From Bacteroidales bacterium (lineage in GTDB: Bacteria > Bacteroidota > Bacteroidia > Bacteroidales > UBA3663), in contig JAEDEY010000036.1 of assembly GCA_016293065.1 (NCBI GenBank), forward strand, positions 1-18,602: 18,602 nt of DNA. Direction: 5' to 3'. This document shows, piece by piece, positions 1 to 6,608 of the stretch. A program made the position numbers and the translations under genes. Each line of letters opens with the position of its first letter. Position 1 is the first letter of the stretch. The notes under the pieces were generated by a model, which worked only from the letters and a program-made list of their open reading frames with translations, made no database searches and was not told where the DNA came from.

Positions 1-230
1 CAAGGCTGAGAGGTTTGTGCGATAGATATCCAGAAGTCTCAGATATCGTCTCTGCTCCCTTTCTGACATATTGTTGAATTCGGACTTTGATGCAACTGTC
101 TTGAATACTGGCTTATATCCTGAAATGTCAAGGGCTTTGTGCTCGTCTTCATAATATATAGATTAAACATCCAACGTTCGATATTTGTCTCGCAGTCTTC
201 CTGTACATTGACACTGCACAGAACTGACAC
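1..230 (-). pseudogene. Decayed C-terminal part of a Rpn / PD-(D/E)XK nuclease family transposase
   Basis: Reading leftwards from about 230, one frame gives a segment with the motif DCETNIERWMFNLYIMK. Near 125-140 the sensible reading moves to another frame, giving ISGYKPVFKTVAS and then MSEREQRRYLRLLDIYRTNL, open to base 1. The order Cys-Glu-Thr...Glu-x-Trp-Met...Met, a spacer, then an S-x-x-E-x-x-x-Y helix and Y/R-rich end, matches the tail I know from PDDEXK_2/Rpn-type proteins of Bacteroidales. The catalytic N-terminal part is absent upstream and no single frame spans the segment, so this looks like a remnant. Stops interrupt any longer frame at 231-400 on this strand. The family call rests on remembered consensus and is moderately sure; the frame change is seen directly. 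An alternative is an unrelated short ORF. Confidence 0.55.
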
Positions 231-424
231 TACGAAAGACCTTGAACACCTTCACATCTTAACAAGCGTAAGCGCATTAACATCTTCACATCCTCGCGCT
301 CTGTATCCTCATAAGACGCAAACTCAGGTTGTAGGGCAAAGTTGTCAAAGTCAAATAGCCATATTCTTGCAATGTCGCAAAAACTAAGCAAGAATACGGC
401 TATTATATTGGCAATCAGATCATT
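231..424. other. Stretch without an intact gene, left of the HA-domain gene
   Basis: No convincing gene lies here. On the minus strand a short frame (about 240-390) reads WLFDFDNFALQPEF and then EDTEREDVKMLMRLRLL before a TAG. It has no recognisable start or family and may be further decayed coding sequence. The only clear structure is the inverted repeat at 354-404, listed separately. Confidence 0.5.
354..404 (-). terminator. Stem-loop after the rprX-rprY-HA operon
   Basis: AATAGCCATATTCTTGC (354-370) and GCAAGAATACGGCTATT (388-404) pair over 16 of 17 positions, with a 17-nt loop. It lies 20 bp beyond the stop of the HA-domain gene in the direction of transcription. The following minus-strand bases (tttgactttgac) are only moderately T-rich, so it may be a weak intrinsic terminator or an mRNA-stabilising 3' hairpin. 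Confidence 0.55.
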
Positions 425-640
425 CTATTGGTTGTTCTGGAGATATTTCTCCAAGCGGCTCGCTGACAGGTCGTTGAATAATTTCAGCTGATACTCGGGC
501 ATTTTTCCTTGTGCGATTCGTTTGCGCTGATACTTGACCCAATTATTGAGAGTGGTATGCTTCTTGCAAAAATGCCCTTTGGATTTGACAAACTCTCTCA
601 GAGCCTTAAAATTTGCCATCCATTGGTCTTCGCGGCTCAT
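425..640 (-). CDS. Stand-alone helicase-associated (HA) domain protein, 71 aa
   Basis: The product is almost entirely one HA domain (PF03457 type). W7 and N10 in DQWMANF, L13, F16, the KGH where the family has G-H, then LNNWVKYQR, a basic run, GKM where the family has GK(L/M), and a final L-x-x-L helix all fit its spacing. HA domains are usually tandem C-terminal modules of DNA helicases and are thought to bind nucleic acid; here there is no helicase. The ATG at 640 is chosen because it follows the rprY TGA by one base (TGA-C-ATG), suggesting translational coupling. An in-frame ATG at 694 would overlap rprY by 53 bp and add 18 unrelated residues. No promoter is visible in front, so it should be made with RprXY. 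Function is unknown; a small DNA- or RNA-binding accessory is an inference. Confidence 0.7.
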   Translation of the reverse strand: MSREDQWMANFKALREFVKSKGHFCKKHTTLNNWVKYQRKRIAQGKMPEYQLKLFNDLSASRLEKYLQNNQ

Positions 641-641
641 G

Positions 642-1367
642 TCACTTGGTGATTGCCTCGATATCTGGGGCAACGAGTTTGTAACCCTTGCCATGGATAT
701 TGATGATCTCGATGTTCTCGTCTTCCTTCAGCTTCTTGCGGAGCTTGGTGATATAGACATCCATTGAACGGGCGTTGAAGTAATTGTCGTCAATCCAGAT
801 GGTCTTGAGGGCGAAGTTGCGCTCGAGGATATCGTTGGCATGTGAGCAGAGAAGGCTGAGCAGATCGCTTTCTTTGGTAGTGAGCTTATCGGGTGCGCCA
901 TTAAGATATGTAAGGCTCTGCTTTGGCACGTCGAACGTAAAACCTCCAATCTTATATGCAATGACGTCCTTACCCTTATTTCCCTTGACACGACGGAGGA
1001 TAGCTTCGATGCGGAACAAAAGCTCTTCCATCGAGAATGGCTTGGTGATATAGTCGTCGCCACCGATCTTGAAGCCCTCGAGTATATCTTCCTTAAGTGA
1101 CTTGGCGGTGAGGAAGATAATTGGGATATCGGAATTGATTGCGCGTATTTCCTGTGCCATGGTGAAGCCGTCTTTCTTCGGCATCATGACATCAAGAATA
1201 CAGAAGTCGTAACGGCCTTTCAGATAGGCCTTATAACCTGCGTCTCCATCTCCAAAAAGGTCACATAAGTAACCCTTTGCCTGTACATACTCACGAAGGA
1301 GCATACCAAGGTTCTCATCATCTTCGCAAAGCAGGATGCGAAGTTTGTCTTGTTGCGAATTTGCCAT
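642..1367 (-). CDS. rprY: OmpR-family response regulator RprY
   Basis: This is a 241-residue response regulator. The receiver domain (about 8-125) has the acidic pair D16/D17, phospho-acceptor D59 in CILDVMMP, T87 in FLTAK and K109 in ITKPF. A winged-helix OmpR/PhoB DNA-binding domain follows (about 135-235), with the recognition-helix region RSMDVYITKLRKKL and the wing HGKGYKL. Length and sequence resemble RprY of Bacteroides fragilis, the partner of RprX. The gene starts 74 bp after the rprX stop and no TAnnTTTG box lies in that gap, so it is most likely co-transcribed. RprXY is a cytoplasmic-membrane sensing pathway linked in the literature to outer-membrane protein expression and stress; a large porin gene is divergent from the operon here, which makes it a plausible target. 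Confidence 0.93.
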   Translation of the reverse strand: MANSQQDKLRILLCEDDENLGMLLREYVQAKGYLCDLFGDGDAGYKAYLKGRYDFCILDVMMPKKDGFTMAQEIRAINSDIPIIFLTAKSLKEDILEGFKIGGDDYITKPFSMEELLFRIEAILRRVKGNKGKDVIAYKIGGFTFDVPKQSLTYLNGAPDKLTTKESDLLSLLCSHANDILERNFALKTIWIDDNYFNARSMDVYITKLRKKLKEDENIEIINIHGKGYKLVAPDIEAITK

Positions 1368-1441
1368 AATTGTATAGTATTAATGTGTATATATTCTTTG
1401 TTTGGAGGAGTTAGCTCCCATTATCTCCTACTCTTCAATCC

Positions 1442-3001
1442 TTATGTCAGCAGCGGCATGGTTATGATGAATGTAGTGCCATTGCCAAGATCGCTTTCGG
1501 CCTTGATGTCGCCGCCATGATCCTTGACAATCTTCATCACATACGAGAGTCCGAGACCGAAGCCCTTGACATTGTGGACGTTGCCTGTGGGCACACGATA
1601 GAACTTCTCGAAGATTTTCTTCAGGTCGTCGTGCTTGATGCCAATGCCATTGTCGGCTATGCGAATCTCAATCTTGTCGTTGTGGACATTGCGAGTCGAG
1701 ACACGCAACTCAAGCGGCACATTCTCGCGAGCATATTTGTATGCATTGTCGAGCAGGTTGAAGATCACGTTGGTGAAGTGCATCTCGTCGATCATACAGA
1801 TGTCATCCTCGGCCTTTAGGTCTGTCTCAATCTTTCCGCCAGCTTTTTCTACCTTGAGAGTGAAGGTGTTGACCACGTTACTGACAAGTTCGTTGACCGG
1901 TATGTCGTTGAGCTTGAGATTGGTCTTCTGTCGGTCGAACATCGACATCTGGAGCACCTTCTCGACCTGAAAGCGAAGACGTTTGGTCTCGTCAGCAATA
2001 ACTCCGCTTACGTGATTGAGCAAGGCTGGAGACTTGTTGACAGATGGGTCGGTGAGCATCTGTGAAGCCAAGGAGATTGTGCTTATTGGGGTCTTGAACT
2101 CATGTGTCATGTTGTTGATAAAGTCGTTTTTCATCTCGCTGAGTTTCTTCTGGCGGAAGACTACGATGATGACGAACATGAACAGGACGAACATGAGGAA
2201 AGAAAAGGCAAACGAAGGCACCATGAATGTGATTCCGTTCTTGAACAGGAACTTGTTGCGTTCGGGGAAATATATCTCGATATAGCTGACGCGCGAAGTC
2301 ACGTTGTTGTTGAACAATGGCTGGAGGAAGATGCCAGACTTCTCGGCTTTCTGGGTAGAGAAATTGGGAGTGTCATAGACGATCTGTCCGTCTTTGTCGA
2401 TGATACAGAAGTCATAGTCGAGAAATATGCCCATGCTCTCCAACTCGTTGTCAAGAGTGACGAGCAGCTTGTTGATGTCCATTCGCTCGAGAATAGGCTT
2501 GTCGTTGGCCTGAGAAAGGATGCGGAAGATGACATCGTCGAGCAAGTTCTTCTGATAAATATATTGCTCCATCAGCATGTCGTGGAGAGCCTTCTGGCTG
2601 TTTTGTATCGAGCCATGTCCGTGACGCGAAGAGAGGTTGAATGGAGCAAGGGTGATGCTGTCGGGTGCAGTGCCCTTGAACTCGAAGGTTGAAGACGACC
2701 CATCGGGACCTTTGACCACCACCTTGTTGCTGGCATTGCTCGGGACACCGTATTCACCATCGTGAGACAACGACTGAAGCAACTGCCGCTGTGTCTCGTT
2801 GTAATTCTCTTCGAGATATGTGGCTGTTTCGGCTCGCTCCAACTCTCGTGCTACTCGCCATAGACCTCGCTTTACAGTGTCGTCGAACTGTTCTCGTCGA
2901 GTATTGACTATCTCTTCGAGGTAGGAGAACTGAATAGTGAGAAGTCCGACAAAGGCGAACAGGAGAACTATCGCTATAAACCAAATCGTCGTTTTCTTCA
3001 T
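1442..3001 (-). CDS. rprX: Sensor histidine kinase RprX
   Basis: This 519-residue membrane kinase has TM1 at about 4-23, a periplasmic sensor domain of about 230 residues, TM2 at about 257-282, then the kinase core. The H-box is FINNMTHEFKTPIS with H300. The N-box is NLLDNAYKYA (415-424). The G1 box is DNGIGI (450-455), the F-box is FEKFYR and the G2 box is GFGLGLSYV (480-488). It would phosphorylate RprY, encoded downstream. The ATG at 3001 (MKKTTIW) is chosen: it puts TM1 right at the N-terminus, while the in-frame start at 3067 would read through the TAATTTTG promoter box at 3026-3033 and add an odd hydrophobic stretch. The periplasmic part has no CHASE/PAS hallmark that I can name, so the signal is unknown. 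Confidence 0.93.
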   Translation of the reverse strand: MKKTTIWFIAIVLLFAFVGLLTIQFSYLEEIVNTRREQFDDTVKRGLWRVARELERAETATYLEENYNETQRQLLQSLSHDGEYGVPSNASNKVVVKGPDGSSSTFEFKGTAPDSITLAPFNLSSRHGHGSIQNSQKALHDMLMEQYIYQKNLLDDVIFRILSQANDKPILERMDINKLLVTLDNELESMGIFLDYDFCIIDKDGQIVYDTPNFSTQKAEKSGIFLQPLFNNNVTSRVSYIEIYFPERNKFLFKNGITFMVPSFAFSFLMFVLFMFVIIVVFRQKKLSEMKNDFINNMTHEFKTPISTISLASQMLTDPSVNKSPALLNHVSGVIADETKRLRFQVEKVLQMSMFDRQKTNLKLNDIPVNELVSNVVNTFTLKVEKAGGKIETDLKAEDDICMIDEMHFTNVIFNLLDNAYKYARENVPLELRVSTRNVHNDKIEIRIADNGIGIKHDDLKKIFEKFYRVPTGNVHNVKGFGLGLSYVMKIVKDHGGDIKAESDLGNGTTFIITMPLLT

Positions 3002-3011
3002 ACTTAAAAAT

Positions 3012-3113
3012 TTAACTTTACGATGCAAAATTAACAAAAAACTTTTAACAAGAAAAATAATAGACACAAAAATGTTAATTGATTAAGTAAAATTAACAAG
3101 AAAGAGTTAATTT
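3012..3113. repeat. TTAAC/GTTAA repeat cluster between rprX and the porin gene
   Basis: Six copies of TTAAC or its complement occur at 3012, 3031, 3045, 3074, 3093 and 3106. Two are extended: TTAACAAGAAA is exactly repeated at 3045-3055 and 3093-3103. The last pair forms a perfect palindrome, AAATTAAC (3090-3097), 8-nt spacer, GTTAATTT (3106-3113). The cluster covers the rprX leader and lies upstream of the porin promoter, where an OmpR-family regulator binding direct repeats would act. The region is AT-rich, so some of this could be chance. Confidence 0.5.
3026..3033 (-). promoter_or_regulatory. Candidate -7 box of the rprX operon
   Basis: On the minus strand the bases read TAATTTTG, matching the Bacteroidetes -7 consensus TAnnTTTG, 25 bp before the rprX ATG. 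No good TTTG lies 19-21 bp upstream, so the -33 half is weak; the operon may need an activator such as RprY itself (inference). Confidence 0.5.
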
Positions 3114-3154
3114 CGCTAAGACAAAGACATTTTTTATTGTAAATTCTTAAATTA

Positions 3155-3186
3155 TTTGCTAATTTGACTACTATGATGTATCTTTG
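3155..3186 (+). promoter_or_regulatory. Bacteroidetes-type promoter of the porin gene
   Basis: TTTG at 3155-3158, a 20-nt spacer and TATCTTTG at 3179-3186 match the -33/-7 consensus of the Bacteroidetes primary sigma factor exactly. The predicted start of transcription, about 7 nt further on, leaves only about 10-12 nt of leader before the ATG at 3205. The -7 box also rules out the in-frame TTG at 3184 as start codon. Confidence 0.8.
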
Positions 3187-3204
3187 CGACTATATTTTTT
3201 AATA

Positions 3205-5250
3205 ATGAGTATAATTAACAGAATTATCATAGCAACGATACTGGCTGCATTGGCTACGTTTGACATGTTTGCCCAGAGCGACAACTTGAAGTTGACAGAA
3301 CAGAACAAGAGCCAAAACAAGAGCCAGGGTCAAGAATCGACAGAAGAGGATCCGTGTAACCCACCGAAGGACGACAGATACTGTTTCCGACTGGATCCGC
3401 TCACTGGCAACATTTACACGGCTGTGCCCGATACCAGCTATATCGGACTCTGTAACAGGAATGTTATGGAGAGTAAAGCCATGTCGGTGGTATATACCTC
3501 CAACCTATATTCGCCACATCTGATCAATCAGTATTTTGCACGCAAAGACGACAACGACTTCATCTTTGCCAATGCCTACAGTCTGTTTGCCGCCTCTCCT
3601 GCCGACCAGATATATTACAATACCAAGATTCCGTTTACCGTAGCAAGTTACGCACATTCGGGTGCGACCATGCAGGCCAACGATCATCTGCTGCTTGACT
3701 TTGCCGGCAACATCAAGCCAAATATCGGTATTGGCACAAAGCTCGACTATGTATATGCCAGAGGCGAGTATGTCAACTCATCGACCAAGCCGCTGAAGTG
3801 GCTCTCGTATCTCTATTATCAAGGCACACAGTACAAGGCTTATGCTTCGTTCAACGTGAGCAAATATGGCAACCAGGAATGGGGCGGCATCACCGATCGC
3901 GAGTATGTGCTTCATCCAGACAATTACAACGACAACTTCACCACTCCACGCACCATGCCAACCAAGCTGGTGGACACATGGAACGATACCGACTATCGAA
4001 ACATCCACTTTACCCACAGCTACGACCTCGGCCGATGGGAAGAGCGACAGGAAGAGGGTGATACAGTTGTGTGGGATGAGTTCATACCTGTAGCTACGAT
4101 TTTCCATAATATAGATTTTCAGAGCTACGACCACTCGTTCCGCATGGCTTCAGGTGCCGACCAGACAGAGAAGAGGGATTTCTTCACCAATCATTATTAC
4201 AATGTCGATGCGACCAACGACTCGACTTCCTATCTCAACTTCTCGACCTATGCAGGTCTTCGCCTCAACGAGGGCTTCAACAAGTATTCGCAGTTTGGCA
4301 TATCGGCATTTATTGGCTACGACCGACAGACATATACTATGCTTGTCGATTCACTCGACCTGGACTATATACCTCGCAAGCATGTGTCGAACAATGTTTG
4401 GGTTGGCGGACAGTTAAGCCGTCACCTTTCTTCTGCCCTCACCTTTGATATCACCATGAAGACTGGCATATCAGGAGACAAGGCAGGCGATGTTGACCTG
4501 AACGGAGAGATACAGACGGTGATACCTTTCGGACGTCGTGACCCCGAGACAGGACGCCGCCGCGATAGCCTTACGGTTCAGGCTCGCGGATTCTTCCGCA
4601 ACAACCGTCCAAGCTACTTGCTCGACCATTATTTCAGCAACCACTTCAAATGGAACAACGACTTTGACCGAATAAAGAAAGTGCATATCGACGGTATGGT
4701 GTCTTATTCAAAGACGAAGACGTCGATTCGTGCTGGTATTGAGAATATCAGCAAATATATCTATTTCACAAACGAGGATTATCTGCCACGCCAATACGAC
4801 AAGCAGCTTGAGGTGTTCAGCCTTGAGGTGCGCCAAGGCCTTCAGTGGGGTATCTTGAATTGGGATAATGCAATACTGGTGCAGACTTCGACCGACGATG
4901 AGGTATTGGCTCTGCCTAAGTTCAGTGTCGAAACCGACTTGTCGATCAGGTTTCTCGTTGCCAAGACTCTCTCGGCACAATTAGGCGTGACAGGCTACTA
5001 CAACGCAAAATACTATGCGCCAACATATCAGCCTGCCACTCAACAATTCGCCATGCAGAAGGAAATAAAATGCGGAGGATTTCCTAACCTCAATGGTTAC
5101 TTGAACTGCAACTTGAAGCGAATCAAGTTTTTCATCATGATGACCAACATCCTCAGTGGCGCAGCTACTTCCGACACGTTTATCATGCCCGACTATCCTA
5201 TGATGCCACGTCGTTTCGAATGGGGAGTCACCTTAGACTTGCAAAACTAA
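3205..5250 (+). CDS. Putative outer-membrane porin (Porin_10 type), 681 aa
   Basis: The protein begins with a signal peptide (about 1-23, cleavage ...FDMFA/QS), then a Gln/Lys/Ser-rich linker with a short QNKS tandem, then a long beta-barrel. The barrel has alternating hydrophobic strands rich in aromatic residues, short turns and long Asp/Asn/Tyr-rich loops. It ends in a typical outer-membrane terminal strand, RRFEWGVTLDLQN. The early segment DPLTGNIYTAVPDTSYIG and the length fit the large putative porins of Bacteroidales (Porin_10, PF14121). The substrate cannot be read from sequence. The start is the ATG at 3205. Position opposite rprX, with shared repeats in between, suggests control by RprY (inference). 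The stop is followed at once by a palindrome that may end transcription. Confidence 0.85.
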   Translation: MSIINRIIIATILAALATFDMFAQSDNLKLTEQNKSQNKSQGQESTEEDPCNPPKDDRYCFRLDPLTGNIYTAVPDTSYIGLCNRNVMESKAMSVVYTSNLYSPHLINQYFARKDDNDFIFANAYSLFAASPADQIYYNTKIPFTVASYAHSGATMQANDHLLLDFAGNIKPNIGIGTKLDYVYARGEYVNSSTKPLKWLSYLYYQGTQYKAYASFNVSKYGNQEWGGITDREYVLHPDNYNDNFTTPRTMPTKLVDTWNDTDYRNIHFTHSYDLGRWEERQEEGDTVVWDEFIPVATIFHNIDFQSYDHSFRMASGADQTEKRDFFTNHYYNVDATNDSTSYLNFSTYAGLRLNEGFNKYSQFGISAFIGYDRQTYTMLVDSLDLDYIPRKHVSNNVWVGGQLSRHLSSALTFDITMKTGISGDKAGDVDLNGEIQTVIPFGRRDPETGRRRDSLTVQARGFFRNNRPSYLLDHYFSNHFKWNNDFDRIKKVHIDGMVSYSKTKTSIRAGIENISKYIYFTNEDYLPRQYDKQLEVFSLEVRQGLQWGILNWDNAILVQTSTDDEVLALPKFSVETDLSIRFLVAKTLSAQLGVTGYYNAKYYAPTYQPATQQFAMQKEIKCGGFPNLNGYLNCNLKRIKFFIMMTNILSGAATSDTFIMPDYPMMPRRFEWGVTLDLQN

Positions 5251-5266
5251 TCTCTTTCGAAAGAGA
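5251..5266. terminator. Perfect 16-bp palindrome between convergent genes
   Basis: TCTCTTTCGAAAGAGA begins right after the porin stop codon and lies 11 bp from the end of the convergent DUF3237 gene. As RNA it could fold into a 6-bp stem with a UCGA tetraloop. Both flanks are only moderately T-rich, so it is a weak candidate bidirectional terminator. Confidence 0.4.
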
Positions 5267-5277
5267 AGTATTTATCA

Positions 5278-5808
5278 TTATTCCACCTTCCATATCTTGA
5301 GCAAGATATAGTCTGGGAGGACTTGGGGAACGCAGATAAAGATGTAATTGTTCAGCCAGTCGTATTTGCTGTCTTTTGGTGCTTCGAATTTTGGTGTTGT
5401 TCGGAAATAATAAGTATCTTCATCACGTTCGTTCTTTCCTGAATATAGAATACCGGTGTTTCTGACATGGATATTCACTCCATCATCAGTGCGGATAGAA
5501 TAAATGGCTTCGAGTTCTGTCCTTCCCTTGACGGTGTCAATCAACTGATAGTCGGCACCACCAGGTATCACCGTACCTTTAAGGTTTGGACCTTCGAATG
5601 TCCCTCCTGTAATAGGTATGATGAAACGATTGCCATGAGAGGTATCGCCTACTCCATAAGCGCCATCGACTGTTACCTTGATGTCCATGACAAACTCCAT
5701 CCATGGGGATGACAAATCTGTTTCAGGCTTTTCGTTCGACACTTGTGTCTGTGCTTTGAGCGACATTATACCGACCATTGCAAGAAGGCATACGAAGATC
5801 TTTTTCAT
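5278..5808 (-). CDS. Secreted DUF3237-domain protein, 176 aa
   Basis: A signal peptide (1-20, ...GIMSLKAQ) leads into a single DUF3237-type domain. The family's hallmark turn is clear at about 68-88: GGTFEGPNLKGTVIPGGADYQ-like order with conserved Gly, Phe, Gly, Pro, Gly-Gly-Ala-Asp. It is followed by beta strands with ELEAIYSIRTDDG and YYFRTTPKFEAP. The family is a compact beta-barrel fold with no settled biochemical role. Most members I know are cytoplasmic, so an exported version is of some note. It starts 26 bp after the pnuC stop with no promoter between, so it is probably the last gene of that operon. Function is not known; do not read a link to PnuC from position alone. Confidence 0.8.
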   Translation of the reverse strand: MKKIFVCLLAMVGIMSLKAQTQVSNEKPETDLSSPWMEFVMDIKVTVDGAYGVGDTSHGNRFIIPITGGTFEGPNLKGTVIPGGADYQLIDTVKGRTELEAIYSIRTDDGVNIHVRNTGILYSGKNERDEDTYYFRTTPKFEAPKDSKYDWLNNYIFICVPQVLPDYILLKIWKVE

Positions 5809-5834
5809 AACGATAATTGATTGTTTGTGAGAAA

Positions 5835-6608
5835 TTATTTACTAAGTTTGTGCCACATGTATATTCCGTAGATTGAATTGACGAAATAGACACAATATTT
5901 CGATACGGTCATGAACGAGAAGACAGAGTCGGACATGAGCCACATGGCTATGTAAGCGACGTTGATCAATAGCCACATATACCACTGCTCGACAAATGCC
6001 TTGACCGAAACCAGCATCGTTACTATGCTCATCACGGTGGTAAACGAGTCGAGCCATAGCTGTAGGGTGCTGTCATAATCCATCTTGAGGGTCTTGAACT
6101 GCATATCGGGGAAGATATCGGTCAAAACACTGATCATCCACGGACCGAAATAGATAAGGAAGATACTAAGGAGGATTGTGCCCACCACCACAGAAGCTAT
6201 GGTAATCCAACGCTGACCCCATGTCATGTAACGAGTGTGGATTGTTGCCGTTCCGTCGTGTCGCGTGCGTTTCTTCCACATGTTGAAGCCGATGAACTGC
6301 ATCGGGAGATTGTAGAAAAGTCGCTGTAGCATATCGCCATAGATATGGGTGCAGAAGCATATATAAATATGTAGAAAAGCCTCTACTACACCGAAGATCC
6401 AATTGGCAAGAGAACCCTTGGCTCCTAAAACCACACAGAACACACCGAGTATAGCAGCAACTGCTGCAATCAGAGCATTGACGCCAAAGTCTCCCTTGAT
6501 GAAGAATGACGCAATAGCAAGAGACAATATTGCCAGAAGCAATACTGTCTCAAACCAATTCAGACTCTTGAAAGTCTGACGCAAGATAATAAGATATCTG
6601 TTCTTCAT
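5835..6608 (-). CDS. pnuC: PnuC-family vitamin/nucleoside transporter, 257 aa
   Basis: This is an integral membrane protein with about seven to eight hydrophobic helices (near 20-37, 42-62, 68-89, 92-110, 136-158, 188-202, 208-228, 233-252). It contains PnuC-type motifs: NWIFGVVEAF, YGDMLQRLFYNLPMQFIGFNMW and a late EQWYMWLLINVAYIAMW. Classical PnuC takes up nicotinamide riboside; relatives carry thiamine (PnuT) or riboflavin (PnuX). No riboswitch precedes the gene, so the substrate is left open, with the NAD precursor the default. The start at 6608 shares its A with the proS stop (TGATG), which implies translational coupling. The longer frame back to 6713 reads Cys/Arg-rich shadow sequence inside proS and is not credible. 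Confidence 0.85.
   Translation of the reverse strand: MKNRYLIILRQTFKSLNWFETVLLLAILSLAIASFFIKGDFGVNALIAAVAAILGVFCVVLGAKGSLANWIFGVVEAFLHIYICFCTHIYGDMLQRLFYNLPMQFIGFNMWKKRTRHDGTATIHTRYMTWGQRWITIASVVVGTILLSIFLIYFGPWMISVLTDIFPDMQFKTLKMDYDSTLQLWLDSFTTVMSIVTMLVSVKAFVEQWYMWLLINVAYIAMWLMSDSVFSFMTVSKYCVYFVNSIYGIYMWHKLSK

Noticed and set aside
2102..2692. A 196-codon plus-strand frame inside rprX
   Set aside because: It is antisense to a complete histidine kinase and shows no family features, promoter or sensible composition.
3184..3204. TTG start for the porin
   Set aside because: It lies inside the -7 promoter box, upstream of the predicted transcript start.
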